64,000 bases of DNA from Planobacterium oryzisoli (GTDB lineage Bacteria > Bacteroidota > Bacteroidia > Flavobacteriales > Weeksellaceae): contig NZ_JADKYY010000007.1 in assembly GCF_015354315.1 (NCBI RefSeq), forward strand, positions 62,001 to 126,000. Direction: 5' to 3'. Shown in pieces: positions 8,834-18,485 of the stretch (within the stretch, counting starts at the first letter, position 1; each line of letters opens with the position of its first letter). The translations under genes were made by a program, and so were the position numbers. The notes below the pieces were generated by a model, which had not been told where the DNA came from, did no database searches, and saw nothing but the letters and a program-made list of their open reading frames with translations.

Positions 8834-9181
8834 ATGGAAAAACCAAAACCTATGCTTACGCTTAGTCAAGTAATGACCAAGCTGGCACAAAAGGGGATTA
8901 CCAATGAGTTTATAATGAACGAACAAGGACAGATGCATCTTAGGGATCAGGAGGCAACGTACCACCCACAGGATTTGACTATACTGCGTTCTTATCGATT
9001 TGAAGGAGACAGTAATCCGGACGACAATGCAGTGCTTTATGTTGCGGAAGATAAAAACGGATCTAAAGGAATGATTATAGATTCCTACGGCGCAGACAGT
9101 AATTACGACGGAGAGAGCTTTGATAATTTTATCCGTGAAATTCCCGTGGAGGAGGACGAATCCCTGAATTTTGATACGTAA
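8834..9181 (+). CDS. Small conserved Bacteroidetes protein of unknown function
   Basis: I choose the ATG at 8834 (MEKPKPMLTLSQVMTKLAQK, 115 residues) over the start 45 bases upstream, because family members begin with this segment. The body has a conserved-looking core, YRFEGDSNPDDNAVLYVAED, then GSKGMIIDSYGADSN and an acidic tail. Similar short Bacteroidetes proteins are often labelled phosphoribosylpyrophosphate synthetase in databases, but no PRPP-binding loop or synthetase motif is visible here, so I do not use that name. No membrane helix or signal peptide is seen. It converges on the long AsmA-like gene with an 18-base gap. Confidence 0.7.
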   Translation: MEKPKPMLTLSQVMTKLAQKGITNEFIMNEQGQMHLRDQEATYHPQDLTILRSYRFEGDSNPDDNAVLYVAEDKNGSKGMIIDSYGADSNYDGESFDNFIREIPVEEDESLNFDT

Positions 9182-9199
9182 GGATTAGTTTGGGAGCAG

Positions 9200-11806
9200 T
9201 TATTGCTTTCGCCGAATTTTAAATAACCCCTTTTTGGAAGGGGATTGAGCGGAATCCGCCGGGGAACTTCCCGTGCGGATTTCTTTTATATTTTCTGAAA
9301 TTTCTTTTGTTTTATTTAACGTGCTTTCCACCCGTTGCTGCGTTTTATCTGCATTTGCTCCAATGAGGGTTTTCTTTAGACCCTCCTGCATCCCAAGCCA
9401 GAAAAAATTAAAAAACGATTTGGTCGGATCTCTCTCCACATTTTCAACGGTTACAGTGGCCGGAAAACTGCCGCTGTTGGATTTTACCAACAGGTTTGCT
9501 GCAGCGCTTAGAAGCTTGTTTTTATCGCCCTCTTGGTTTAGAATACTCACCTTCAAGTCCTTATGCTTCATGGCGAAGTTTCCACTTAGCAGTTTTTGAT
9601 TCCCCGTATAATTAAATCGAATATGGTTGATTTGCCCTGTGGTCTGAATCTTTAGGTACGGCTCCACAAACGCATTGAGTGAGGCTGCAGGAAGACTCCA
9701 TATATTGCCGCTAATAGAAAACTGATCAGTCGGTGAACCCGTATCAAGATTCCATTTAATGTCGATAGGAGAAACATCCATAAATCGCGCATTAATTTCT
9801 ATCGGTATTTGGGTGCCACTCTTTCTATGCGCAGTGTGCACGTTGGATGCCTCTAGATTAAATGCGCCAAATACGAGCTTACCGGGGCCTTCACTTTTTC
9901 TGGTGTCTTCTTCGTAGGTAAGATGCGAATTGCCAATGGATAGGCTGCCGATAGTAAGGGGCTGTTTGATTGAGCGCAAAAGAGCCGAGTACAAGGGTTT
10001 GTGTTGGGTATCATCCGGTGGGACCTTGCTTCGAAATATACTCGCTCGAAGCCCCGTAAGGGTTACCTTCTCAATATTCCAGACCTTTCGGTTCTCCCAC
10101 AAATCCATTATTCCATTGACTTGCAATCGGTCCAAGGATAGCGAATACAGATCTTTTTCTTTGGGAAGTGACGCTACAAATGCTGCTCTGGAGCGGCGGG
10201 GCAGAAGTTGTATCTTTTGGGAAGCCAATAGATTTCCGTCCATTCGCGTAGAACCTAAAGAAAGTGTATAGTTCCGGTCTAAAACGGTGCGTAGGCTTGA
10301 AAAACTAAGCTGGGACTGCCCGTATTTAAAAGGCAGTACACCTCGCTGTGACGGTTGGCTCAAATCGATACCATTGCCACGAATATCAATATTTTTAAAA
10401 TCGAAAGTTTTACCCTGGGAATTAACTACTGTTAGGGCAGGTGCATTGATTTGAACCTGAGAGAGCCGCGCTGCAATAGGCTTGTATGCTTTTGATTGCG
10501 CGTTGCTTTTATCAAGTTGTATTTTGCCGCGTAACCCTTTCACGCCCAAGTTTGTGCCCTCTAGATCAAAGTCCTCCTTATTCCCCAGGAAACTCTTGAA
10601 TGTAAGGAGCACTTCCTGCGCCTGGAGGTCTGCACGAGACCCCGATGTGCTTTTGTAGGTGGGACTGCGCAGCAGCAGCTGCGCGGGAGTGAACTCCATT
10701 GCTGCTGCTGACAGGCTTTGCGTAGAAGTGGCATATTGTACTTGCGATCCCTCAATGCGAAAATCTTTGTAATCTATAGGGAGATTTCCTTTTTGGCTTT
10801 CCTGGTTCAGTTCTAATTCGCTGATATTTACATCAAGCGACCCGGCGTTTGCTATTTTGACTCCTTTAGGGGTAAAGAAATCAACTTTTGCATTTTTTAC
10901 ATCGAGGTTTTTGAGATTAATGTCAAAGAGAAAAGGACTTGTATTTTTACTGCGCTGCGCGCCAGTGGAATGAACCTTCAGAGAAGGATTTTCAAGAAGA
11001 ACATTTTCCAGGGCAATGCGTCGGTCTTTAAGGAGGAGCTCCTGAAATTCAAAATGCGGAATCGAGAATGAGAAATAATTCTGAGAGGTGGGATAGCGCG
11101 CCTTGTATTTTAGGAAAGGTATTTCTGATTTGAGATGAAAGTTCTTTAAAACCATGTTTTTGGCTTTGGAGGTAATTTCATCTATAGTGATTCGGTACTT
11201 TGAGTCGGTAAGAAAGGAGAATTTTTTTCCCGAAATGGAGTAGCGGTCAAAAGCAATAGGCAGTTTATCTTCCACGTCTTTTTCCGACAGCTGCAGATTG
11301 TAAAGTTCCAGATTTAGCTCTTCAATTGCAACCATATCCGAGGCATCATCCCTTAAAACTTTGATATTACTGTCCACAAGGGCTATTTTACTGAAACGAG
11401 CAGGCTTTCGCTTTTTTCCCTGCTGCTTCTCCAACGGTTTGTTCAGCCGTAAAAGCAGCGTAGCACGGTGAAGCGTGATATTGGCTGCATTTAAATCGTT
11501 TCGTAGTACAGCGTCAATAAGTCCAATCTGGCTAACATTCATTGAATCAATGGTTCCCTCCACCCGAAGTACGTTGGGGTTGTCAGGCGATTTGGTTCGA
11601 ATCTCCACATCGGAGGCTTTTATGCGTCCGGTAAGAACGCCTACGTCAAGATTTTTATAAGATACCTGGTAGTCGGTGTTGGTGCTGACCAACTGAGGAA
11701 TTCTTTTGTACAGGTAGTAATTGAACCCCAATTGCACTGCAACCAGGGCAACGACCAGTGCCAAGATTGCAATTCCAATTTTTCGAAACGTGGATTTCTG
11801 TACCAT
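9200..11806 (-). CDS. AsmA-like membrane-anchored protein (868 aa)
   Basis: The ATG at 11806 (MVQKSTFRKIGIAILALVVA) is preferred: the frame extends upstream only to a TTG, and an AGGG lies 9-12 bases before this ATG. One N-terminal transmembrane helix (about residues 8-29) is followed by roughly 800 residues of alternating short beta-strands with recurrent patterns such as LDVNISELEL, FKNIDIRG and IRFNYTG. The overall form, an N-terminal anchor plus a long repetitive beta-rich periplasmic domain, matches AsmA/DUF748-type proteins, which are thought to form grooves moving lipids between membranes. The C-terminus is basic (GLFKIRRKQ). No enzyme motif is seen. The family assignment rests on architecture and strand patterns, not on an alignment. 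Confidence 0.6.
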   Translation of the reverse strand: MVQKSTFRKIGIAILALVVALVAVQLGFNYYLYKRIPQLVSTNTDYQVSYKNLDVGVLTGRIKASDVEIRTKSPDNPNVLRVEGTIDSMNVSQIGLIDAVLRNDLNAANITLHRATLLLRLNKPLEKQQGKKRKPARFSKIALVDSNIKVLRDDASDMVAIEELNLELYNLQLSEKDVEDKLPIAFDRYSISGKKFSFLTDSKYRITIDEITSKAKNMVLKNFHLKSEIPFLKYKARYPTSQNYFSFSIPHFEFQELLLKDRRIALENVLLENPSLKVHSTGAQRSKNTSPFLFDINLKNLDVKNAKVDFFTPKGVKIANAGSLDVNISELELNQESQKGNLPIDYKDFRIEGSQVQYATSTQSLSAAAMEFTPAQLLLRSPTYKSTSGSRADLQAQEVLLTFKSFLGNKEDFDLEGTNLGVKGLRGKIQLDKSNAQSKAYKPIAARLSQVQINAPALTVVNSQGKTFDFKNIDIRGNGIDLSQPSQRGVLPFKYGQSQLSFSSLRTVLDRNYTLSLGSTRMDGNLLASQKIQLLPRRSRAAFVASLPKEKDLYSLSLDRLQVNGIMDLWENRKVWNIEKVTLTGLRASIFRSKVPPDDTQHKPLYSALLRSIKQPLTIGSLSIGNSHLTYEEDTRKSEGPGKLVFGAFNLEASNVHTAHRKSGTQIPIEINARFMDVSPIDIKWNLDTGSPTDQFSISGNIWSLPAASLNAFVEPYLKIQTTGQINHIRFNYTGNQKLLSGNFAMKHKDLKVSILNQEGDKNKLLSAAANLLVKSNSGSFPATVTVENVERDPTKSFFNFFWLGMQEGLKKTLIGANADKTQQRVESTLNKTKEISENIKEIRTGSSPADSAQSPSKKGLFKIRRKQ

Positions 11807-11892
11807 ATAGAGCCCTGTTGCGGTCTTGTGCAAAGATACTTGCGCAAACCTTTAGTTTCTTATAGGAATCGGTACTAGTATTACAATATTTT

Positions 11893-12684
11893 TCAGAGAG
11901 TAAATTCCACTATAAAACCCTCATGTCCACGAATATTAAGGGCCGTTCCGTCTTCAAATACAAAATACTGACCTTTGATGCCCAGTAATTTTCCATTGTA
12001 GTGTGCATCCTTCTCCAAGGATAGAGTATGTATCCGTGCAGGAGCTGTATAAGGGTAATCCAGGGAAACAACGGGCTGCTCGTTGTTAAAGAAACGGGAA
12101 AATTCCTCAGGGAACAGATGCTGCGACTCGGTCCGGAAATTCTCCAAGTCTACGCTGCTTTCGTATTCCTCCAGGAGCATTTTCTTGTAGTTGGTCCGGT
12201 CGGAAAGTTTCTGCTTCAACGCCACTTCAATCATTCCAGCCTCGTAGCGGTTCTCGGTCTGGGCAATGGCCACCGCAAAGGTGGCGCCCTGATCAATCCA
12301 ACGGGTGGGAATCTGTGCACTTCTGGTGACACCCACCTTAACTTCGCCGCTGTATGCTAAATATACCGTATGGGGTACGAGCTGAATCTGCTGTTCTACC
12401 TCTAGGTTTCGCTCTTGCTGTCCCAGATGCGCCCTGGAGAGTTCAGGCCGAATGATAGTACCGCTGGCGTACGGGCTTGAGAAAAAACAATTTTTACAAA
12501 AACCCATCCTGAATATCTTCTCATCATTCCCACATTCTAAGCATTGGTAGCCGGTGTGTTTGATCTGGATCTGGCGTCCAATGAGTGCGTTGCAGTGTAT
12601 AAGATCCCCTCCGAGACGTAAGTAGTATTGGATGGGACGCTCCAGATGCGTGCTCATTTTTTTTAGGACACCTTCAAAGGTCAT
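11893..12684 (-). CDS. DUF2797 domain-containing protein
   Basis: The 263-residue protein matches DUF2797. It has a zinc-ribbon-like block near residues 49-66 with CLECG and CKNCF, then SPYASGTIIRPELSRAHLG, LAYSGEVKVGVTRSAQIPTRW (resembling a GIY-YIG-like core: short beta-strand, VGVT, Arg) and a C-terminal LLGIKGQYFVFEDG segment. No biochemical role is established to my knowledge. The four cysteines would bind one metal ion. It is divergent from the epimerase gene and lies upstream of the AsmA-like gene on the same strand with an 86-base gap, so co-transcription is possible but unclear. Confidence 0.75.
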   Translation of the reverse strand: MTFEGVLKKMSTHLERPIQYYLRLGGDLIHCNALIGRQIQIKHTGYQCLECGNDEKIFRMGFCKNCFFSSPYASGTIIRPELSRAHLGQQERNLEVEQQIQLVPHTVYLAYSGEVKVGVTRSAQIPTRWIDQGATFAVAIAQTENRYEAGMIEVALKQKLSDRTNYKKMLLEEYESSVDLENFRTESQHLFPEEFSRFFNNEQPVVSLDYPYTAPARIHTLSLEKDAHYNGKLLGIKGQYFVFEDGTALNIRGHEGFIVEFTL

Positions 12685-12717
12685 GCGCTAGGTAGTTTGG
12701 CGTAAAAATAAGGAAAA

Positions 12718-12746
12718 TTGACTTAGCAGAGTTATTTATAACTTTG
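12718..12746 (+). promoter_or_regulatory. Bacteroidetes-type promoter for the epimerase gene
   Basis: TTG at 12718-12720 and TAACTTTG at 12739-12746 are separated by 18 bases, inside the usual -33/-7 spacing, and the -7 box ends 15 bases before the ATG at 12762. This is the best-formed promoter of this class in the window. Confidence 0.65.
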
Positions 12747-12761
12747 CATAAAATCTAACAC

Positions 12762-13808
12762 ATGACCTATCTGGTTACCGGAGGTAGCGGTTTTATAGGA
12801 TCCCATCTTATTGAGCGGCTTTTAAATATGGGACATAATGTCATTAATGTGGACAACTTTGATGACTACTACGATTATAAAATAAAAATTTCCAATACGC
12901 TCGAATCCTTAGGAGAATCTGCAGAGTTTTCCTTTAAGAATAAAACAGAAGATCTCAGCGCTTTGAAGGGGCATGTTAACTCCGAGCGGTACCAGCTCTA
13001 CACCTGTGATATTAGAAACAAGGAGGAACTTTCGCACGTTTTTAAAAACCACCCCATTGACATCGTGGTACATTTGGCGGCTCTTGCCGGTGTACGTCCT
13101 TCCATTGAAGATCCTATTTCCTATGCACATACCAACATCATTGGATCGCTAAATCTCTGGGAGCTGTGTAAAGAATATGGCGTCTCGAAGGTTGTGAACG
13201 CATCCTCCTCGAGCGTATACGGCAATAACCAGAAAGTGCCCTTCAGTGAATTCGACAATGTAGATACGCCCATTTCCCCGTATGCAGCCACCAAGAAAAG
13301 CGGAGAAATTCTAAGCCATGTGTATTATAAACTTTACGGAATGTCCATGATTCATCTGCGTTTTTTTACCGTCTATGGGCCCCGCCAACGTCCGGACTTA
13401 GCCATTCATAAATTTACTTCACTGATACACAGAGGTGCCCCTGTACCTTTTTACGGTGACGGGACAACCAGTAGGGATTATACCTACATAGAGGACATCA
13501 TTGAGGGTATTCTCAAAGCCCTGGATTATATTGCGCAGGAAAAACACGTATTTGAAATCATCAATCTGGGGGAGAGCCATACGGTATCGCTAAAAGAAAT
13601 GCTCTCGAGCATTGAAAGCGCCCTCGGACAGAGTGCAGAGACGCTTCCTTTACCAATCCCTAAAGGGGATGTCAACCGTACCAATGCGGACATCTCGAAA
13701 GCCAAGAGGATTTTAAAGTATGCCCCGGGTACCAAGTTCCAAAATGGCATAAAAATTTTTGTGGAATGGTTTTTGAAAAAATCAGGCCAAGTCCCGCAGG
13801 ATAATTAA
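12762..13808 (+). CDS. NAD-dependent epimerase/dehydratase (UDP-glucuronate 4-epimerase-like)
   Basis: This 348-residue extended short-chain dehydrogenase has the Rossmann motif GGSGFIGSHL at residues 6-15, the NAD-ribose Asp in VDNFDDYYD, the active-site serine segment NASSSSVYG and the catalytic Tyr-x-x-x-Lys in YAATKKSGE. YGPRQRPDLAIHKF and GDGTTSRDYTYIEDI are typical of UDP-sugar 4-epimerases, and this combination resembles UDP-glucuronate to UDP-galacturonate epimerases. It would supply sugar nucleotides for surface polysaccharide. The substrate is inferred from family resemblance only; UDP-glucose/galactose epimerase is an alternative. It stands alone with its own promoter rather than in a polysaccharide cluster. 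Confidence 0.88.
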   Translation: MTYLVTGGSGFIGSHLIERLLNMGHNVINVDNFDDYYDYKIKISNTLESLGESAEFSFKNKTEDLSALKGHVNSERYQLYTCDIRNKEELSHVFKNHPIDIVVHLAALAGVRPSIEDPISYAHTNIIGSLNLWELCKEYGVSKVVNASSSSVYGNNQKVPFSEFDNVDTPISPYAATKKSGEILSHVYYKLYGMSMIHLRFFTVYGPRQRPDLAIHKFTSLIHRGAPVPFYGDGTTSRDYTYIEDIIEGILKALDYIAQEKHVFEIINLGESHTVSLKEMLSSIESALGQSAETLPLPIPKGDVNRTNADISKAKRILKYAPGTKFQNGIKIFVEWFLKKSGQVPQDN

Positions 13809-13905
13809 ACAGATCCTATTTCGCATGTAGTGAAAACGAAATGGCTGGCGTCTGAAAAAGATTGAAAATCAGATATAAAAAAGTATTACTTATCATCTAT
13901 TTTTT

Positions 13906-13913
13906 TACTTTTG
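13906..13913 (+). promoter_or_regulatory. Candidate -7 element for the DUF2795 gene
   Basis: TACTTTTG fits TAnnTTTG and ends 25 bases before the ATG at 13939, within an AT-rich stretch. No TTG is seen at the usual -33 spacing. Confidence 0.45.
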
Positions 13914-13938
13914 CAAAAATTAAATAACACCGAAAGAT

Positions 13939-14160
13939 ATGTATTGGACATTAGAATTAGCCTCCTATTTAAGTGATGCACCTTGGCCGATGACAAAAGC
14001 CGAACTGATAGACTACGCCATCAGGACCGGCGCGCCGATGGAAGTGGTGGAGAACCTTCAAGCTATTGAAGACGAAGGAGAAATTTACGAATCCATTGAG
14101 GAAGTATGGAGCGACTATCCAACCGATGAAGATTTCCTCTGGAACGAGGACGAATATTAA
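13939..14160 (+). CDS. DUF2795 domain-containing small acidic protein
   Basis: This 73-residue protein matches the short Bacteroidetes form of DUF2795: MYWTLELASYLSDAPWPMTK, then a helical ELIDYAIRTGAPMEVVENLQ and a strongly acidic tail ending WNEDEY. It has no cysteines, membrane helix or signal. The function is unknown; the conserved helix-turn arrangement and compact size suggest a binding or regulatory protein rather than an enzyme. It lies directly upstream of secA, with a terminator-like hairpin between them, and this arrangement may be conserved among relatives. Confidence 0.8.
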   Translation: MYWTLELASYLSDAPWPMTKAELIDYAIRTGAPMEVVENLQAIEDEGEIYESIEEVWSDYPTDEDFLWNEDEY

Positions 14161-14170
14161 CACCTACCAG

Positions 14171-14199
14171 GCTTTAGGCAAAACGCTTAAAGCTTTTTT
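14171..14199 (+). terminator. Terminator or attenuator between the DUF2795 gene and secA
   Basis: A 9-bp stem (GCTTTAGGC / GCTTAAAGC, with one G-U pair) and AAAAC loop is followed by six T residues. It lies 10 bases after the DUF2795 stop and about 70 bases upstream of secA, so it may be a full terminator or limit read-through into secA. Confidence 0.7.
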
Positions 14200-14267
14200 A
14201 CATATACGATGCACACCATATGTGCGTTTCCTTTTACGTGAGTTAAAGGGATTAAAATTAATTATTT

Positions 14268-17200
14268 ATGAGTTTTTTAGATCAGGTCCTAAAGGGTTTT
14301 CTTGGAGATAAAAATGCCAAAGACCTAAAGGAAGTAAAAAAAGTTGTTGGGAGAATTAAAGCAGTGGAACCGCAAATCGGGGAACTGAGCGACGATGCTC
14401 TGCGTGAAAAGACAAGAGCATTCAAATCTAAAATCAAAGACGCTACCAAATCCATCACCGATCAAATTGATCAGCTTAAAGAAACAATCAAGTCAAGCAC
14501 CAATGTAGATGAGAAGGAAGCGCTGTTCACACAGGTGGAAACCCTGAAGAAAGAAGCCTATGAGGTGGAGGAGAAAGTGCTTGCTGAGATTCTTCCCGAA
14601 GCATTTGCATTGATAAAAGAAACGGCACGTAGATGGGCCCAGAACGGAGAAATCCGGGTACAGGCCACGGAATGGGACAGAGAGCTGGCCGCTTCCAAAG
14701 ATTTTGTCACTATTGACGGAGATGTTGCTGTTTGGAAAAACCGTTGGAATGCACACGGCTCCGATATTGTGTGGGACATGGTACACTACGATGTACAGTT
14801 TATAGGTGGGGTAGTGCTCCACAGTGGGAAGATAGCCGAGATGGCCACCGGAGAAGGAAAGACCCTCGTAGGAACCTTACCTATATACCTTAACGCACTG
14901 CCTGGAAGAGGAGTGCATGTGGTGACCGTTAACGATTACCTAGCCAAGAGAGACTCTGCTTGGATGGGTCCTCTGTATCAGTTTCATGAACTTTCCATTG
15001 ACTGTATAGACAACCACCAGCCTAATACCGATGGGCGTAGAAAAGCGTACAATTCGGATATCACCTACGGAACCAATAACGAGTTCGGTTTCGATTACCT
15101 GCGTGACAACATGGTTACATCGCCTGCAGAGCTTGTGCAGCGGGAGCTGAATTTTGCAATTGTCGATGAGGTGGACTCCGTCCTTGTAGATGATGCCCGA
15201 ACGCCGCTGATCATTTCAGGTCCTGTGCCCCAAGGAGACCGTCAGGAGTACGACGTTCTGAAGCCGGCCGTGGATCGAATTGTGGAAGTACAGAAAAAGA
15301 CGGTAACCCATATTTTCAACGAAGCAAAGAAACTCATAGCTGCAGGTAACACCAAGGAAGGAGGATTTAAACTTCTTCAAGCATTTAGAGGACTGCCCAA
15401 GTCGCGCCCTCTGATTAAATTCCTTTCCGAGACTGGTAATAAAGCGTTACTGCAAAAAGTGGAGGCGCAGTATATGCAGGACAACAACCGGGATATGCCC
15501 AAGGTCGATAAGGATCTTTATTTCGTCATCGACGAGAAGAACAACCAGATTGATCTGACCGATAAAGGAGTGGAATATATGTCTGCCGGTATGGAAGACA
15601 AAGATTTCTTTGTGCTTCAGGATATAGGTACTGAAATTGCAGAACTGGAGGCAAAAAACCTGGAAAAAGAACAGGAATTTGCGGCCAAAGAAGAACTTTT
15701 CCGCAAGTTTGCTGAAAAATCCGAACGTGTTCATACCCTTAGCCAGCTTCTTAAAGCGTATTCCCTATTTGAGAAGGACGATCAGTACGTAGTAATTGAA
15801 GGGGAAGTGAAGATCGTGGACGAGCAGACCGGAAGGATTATGGAGGGGAGACGCTACTCAGACGGACTGCACCAGGCCATCGAAGCAAAAGAGAATGTGC
15901 GCATTGAGGCCGCTACCCAAACATTCGCCACCATTACACTACAGAACTACTTCCGTATGTACAATAAGCTCGCCGGTATGACCGGAACGGCCGAGACCGA
16001 GGCGGGTGAACTTTGGGAGATATATAAATTGGATGTAGTGGTGATTCCTACAAACCGTCCTATCCAGCGTATAGACAAACAGGATCTGGTATTTAAAACC
16101 AACCGTGAAAAGTACAATGCGGTAATAGAAGAAATCGAGAAACTTACTGCGGCTGGAAGACCGGTTCTGGTAGGAACCACTTCAGTGGAAATATCCCAGC
16201 TTCTCTCCCGAGCCCTACAACTACGCAAAATCAACCACCAGGTGCTCAATGCTAAAATGCATAAGAAGGAAGCGGAAATTGTAGCAGAAGCCGGACGTCC
16301 TGGACAGGTAACGATCGCAACCAATATGGCCGGTAGAGGTACCGACATTAAACTTCGTGAAGGAGTCAAGGAAGCAGGTGGACTGGCCATCATAGGAACA
16401 GAGCGCCATGATTCGCGCCGTGTTGACAGGCAGCTTCGCGGTAGAGCAGGCCGCCAGGGTGACCCGGGAAGTTCCCAGTTTTACGTATCCTTGGAAGACA
16501 ATCTTATGCGTCTTTTCGGTTCGGAAAGAATCGCAAAAATGATGGACCGTATGGGCCACAAGGAAGGAGAAGTAATTCAGCATTCAATGATTACCAAATC
16601 CATTGAACGCGCGCAGAAGAAGGTGGAGGAAAACAACTTTGGAATCCGTAAAAGGCTTTTGGAGTATGACGATGTAATGAACAAGCAGAGGGATGTTATC
16701 TACAAAAAAAGGAGGAATGCACTCTTTGGGGACCATTTGAAATTTGATATTTCCAATATGATCTACGATGTGTCCTTCAGCATTGTAAACCAGGGGAAAG
16801 TAACCAACGACTTCAAGGAATTTGAATTCGATATTATAAAGAATTTCACCATGGAGTCTCCGGTCTCCGAATCGGAATTTAAATCCAAGACCGTAGCCGA
16901 ATTAACCAAGATTGTGTACGAAGCAGCGGAGAAGGATTACCAGAACCGTCTGCAGCTTATGAAAGAAAAGGCTTTTCCAATCATTGAGAACGTATACAAG
17001 AACCAAGGTTCTATGTTCAAAATGATTCAGGTGCCGTTCACCGATTCCCATAAAACCATTACGGTTGTAACAGATCTGGAAAAAGCCAATGATACAAAAT
17101 GCCAGAGTCTGGTGGATGACTTTGAAAAGAACATCACTCTTTCCATTATTGATGAAAACTGGAAACTGCATCTTCGGGAAATGGACGATTTAAGAAAATC

Positions 17201-17339
17201 TTCTCAAGGAGCGGTCTATGAGCAGAAAGACCCCCTCGTAATCTACAAGCAGGAATCCTTCCATCTTTTTACCGAAATGGTAGAAAAAATCAACAGAGAG
17301 ACGATTTCGTTCTTGTACAAAGGAGATATTCCCACGTAA
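14268..17339 (+). CDS. secA: Protein translocase ATPase SecA
   Basis: The 1023-residue motor of the Sec pathway drives preproteins through SecYEG. Walker A is in [13 protein letters not shown], the DEAD-type box in [18 protein letters not shown], and NBD2 motifs include GRGTDIKL and [15 protein letters not shown] flavobacterial insertion (about residues 340-430, with [12 protein letters not shown]) enlarges the protein over the 900-residue E. coli form. It ends FLYKGDIPT without the usual C-terminal CxC...CH zinc-binding SecB-interaction tail. The ATG at 14268 gives the expected N-terminus [21 protein letters not shown] strong terminator follows. Confidence 0.98.
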   Translation: MSFLDQVLKGFLGDKNAKDLKEVKKVVGRIKAVEPQIGELSDDALREKTRAFKSKIKDATKSITDQIDQLKETIKSSTNVDEKEALFTQVETLKKEAYEVEEKVLAEILPEAFALIKETARRWAQNGEIRVQATEWDRELAASKDFVTIDGDVAVWKNRWNAHGSDIVWDMVHYDVQFIGGVVLHSGKIAEMATGEGKTLVGTLPIYLNALPGRGVHVVTVNDYLAKRDSAWMGPLYQFHELSIDCIDNHQPNTDGRRKAYNSDITYGTNNEFGFDYLRDNMVTSPAELVQRELNFAIVDEVDSVLVDDARTPLIISGPVPQGDRQEYDVLKPAVDRIVEVQKKTVTHIFNEAKKLIAAGNTKEGGFKLLQAFRGLPKSRPLIKFLSETGNKALLQKVEAQYMQDNNRDMPKVDKDLYFVIDEKNNQIDLTDKGVEYMSAGMEDKDFFVLQDIGTEIAELEAKNLEKEQEFAAKEELFRKFAEKSERVHTLSQLLKAYSLFEKDDQYVVIEGEVKIVDEQTGRIMEGRRYSDGLHQAIEAKENVRIEAATQTFATITLQNYFRMYNKLAGMTGTAETEAGELWEIYKLDVVVIPTNRPIQRIDKQDLVFKTNREKYNAVIEEIEKLTAAGRPVLVGTTSVEISQLLSRALQLRKINHQVLNAKMHKKEAEIVAEAGRPGQVTIATNMAGRGTDIKLREGVKEAGGLAIIGTERHDSRRVDRQLRGRAGRQGDPGSSQFYVSLEDNLMRLFGSERIAKMMDRMGHKEGEVIQHSMITKSIERAQKKVEENNFGIRKRLLEYDDVMNKQRDVIYKKRRNALFGDHLKFDISNMIYDVSFSIVNQGKVTNDFKEFEFDIIKNFTMESPVSESEFKSKTVAELTKIVYEAAEKDYQNRLQLMKEKAFPIIENVYKNQGSMFKMIQVPFTDSHKTITVVTDLEKANDTKCQSLVDDFEKNITLSIIDENWKLHLREMDDLRKSSQGAVYEQKDPLVIYKQESFHLFTEMVEKINRETISFLYKGDIPT

Positions 17340-17370
17340 GGAACCCTGAAGAAATACCTATTTTGTTTGT

Positions 17371-17397
17371 AAATGCCCCGGTTTTCTGGGGCATTTC
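17371..17397 (+). terminator. Intrinsic terminator after secA
   Basis: A perfect 9-bp stem (AAATGCCCC / GGGGCATTT, loop of 8) lies 31 bases after the secA stop, with T-rich sequence from the distal arm onward. It separates secA from the ROK gene. Confidence 0.8.
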
Positions 17398-17489
17398 TAT
17401 ATGAAAATAATCACATAATGGGTTTATGGTCCCTATACAATAATCAGGCTACTTATTTTTTATTAAATTTATGGTTTCAATATGTACAT

Positions 17490-18461
17490 ATGGCGTTAAT
17501 AGACTTATCCAAACAGGTAGCTTTAGGAATTGATATAGGAGGAACCAATACAAAATACGGTTTGGTAAACCACCGGGGTGAGATTCTTTCCAAAGGAAAA
17601 ATACGAACCGAGAAGTTCGAAGTGGTGGAGGACTTTATCCAGGAGCTATACGATAATATCCATCCTCTCATTCAACAGCACTGCCAGGATAAAGTCTTGG
17701 AAGGTATCGGCGTAGGAGCACCCAATGCGAACTATTATAATGGCACGATTGAGCATGCCCCGAATTTAAAATGGAAGGGCGTAGTTCCCTTTGCTAAGCT
17801 CATGTCGGAGAAGTTTGGGTATCCTTGTAAGATGACTAACGACGCAAACGCAGCAGCCTTGGGAGAAATGATGTACGGAGCGGCCCGGGGAATGAAAGAC
17901 TTTATTATGGTGACACTTGGAACCGGTGTGGGAAGCGGTATCGTCTGCGGGGGAAACCTGGTGTACGGACACGATGGCTTTGCTGGGGAACTGGGACACA
18001 CCATAGTAAAACCTAACGGTAGAAAGCACTGGAGCACTGGCTCGGAAGGAAGCCTAGAGGCGTATGCCTCGGCTACCGGAATTGCCATCACTGCACGAAA
18101 AATGCGCGCAGAATTTCCTGAATCTTTGCTGAACCGCTACAATGAAGACGAGATTAATTCCCGAACGGTACATGTCTGCGCCTTGGAGGGAGATCCTACC
18201 GCCATTGAAGTATTCCGATATACGGGTCAGAAATTAGGGGAAGCGCTTGCTAATTTTGTAATGTTTTCTTCTCCGCAGGCCATCTTGCTCTTTGGAGGCG
18301 TTATAAAGGCAGGAGATTTTATATTAAAACCTACGCGACTTCATATGGAGCGCAATCTATTGCCTATCTTTAGAGGAAAAGTCAAACTGGTCTTCAGTGA
18401 ACTGGACGAAGCGGATGCGGCCATATTAGGAGCCAGCGCTTTGGTCTGGGAGAATATGTAA
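17490..18461 (+). CDS. ROK family sugar kinase-like protein
   Basis: I choose the ATG at 17490 (MALIDLSKQVALGIDIGGTN, 323 residues); the upstream extension is hydrophobic noise running through the secA terminator. The ATP-binding GIDIGGTNTK, substrate motif TNDANAAALGE with catalytic Asp118 and VTLGTGVGSGIV fit ROK glucokinase-like enzymes, which phosphorylate glucose or amino sugars in the cytoplasm. There is no N-terminal helix-turn-helix, so it is not a ROK repressor. The usual ROK zinc motif (GH...CxCGxxGCxE) is altered: GH at 169-170 is kept, but the following block reads RKHWSTGSEGSLEAY with no cysteines. msrA follows 24 bases downstream and is probably co-transcribed. Confidence 0.85.
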   Translation: MALIDLSKQVALGIDIGGTNTKYGLVNHRGEILSKGKIRTEKFEVVEDFIQELYDNIHPLIQQHCQDKVLEGIGVGAPNANYYNGTIEHAPNLKWKGVVPFAKLMSEKFGYPCKMTNDANAAALGEMMYGAARGMKDFIMVTLGTGVGSGIVCGGNLVYGHDGFAGELGHTIVKPNGRKHWSTGSEGSLEAYASATGIAITARKMRAEFPESLLNRYNEDEINSRTVHVCALEGDPTAIEVFRYTGQKLGEALANFVMFSSPQAILLFGGVIKAGDFILKPTRLHMERNLLPIFRGKVKLVFSELDEADAAILGASALVWENM

Positions 18462-18485
18462 TTATATAGATAGAGAGTTATAGAA

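Noticed and set aside
11807-11833. Longer TTG start for the AsmA-like protein
   Set aside because: The extra nine residues start at TTG, while the ATG at 11806 has an AGGG upstream and directly precedes the signal-anchor helix.
17373-17489. Upstream extension of the ROK kinase
   Set aside because: The extra residues are encoded by the secA terminator and an AT-rich leader, and the conserved ROK start begins at 17490.
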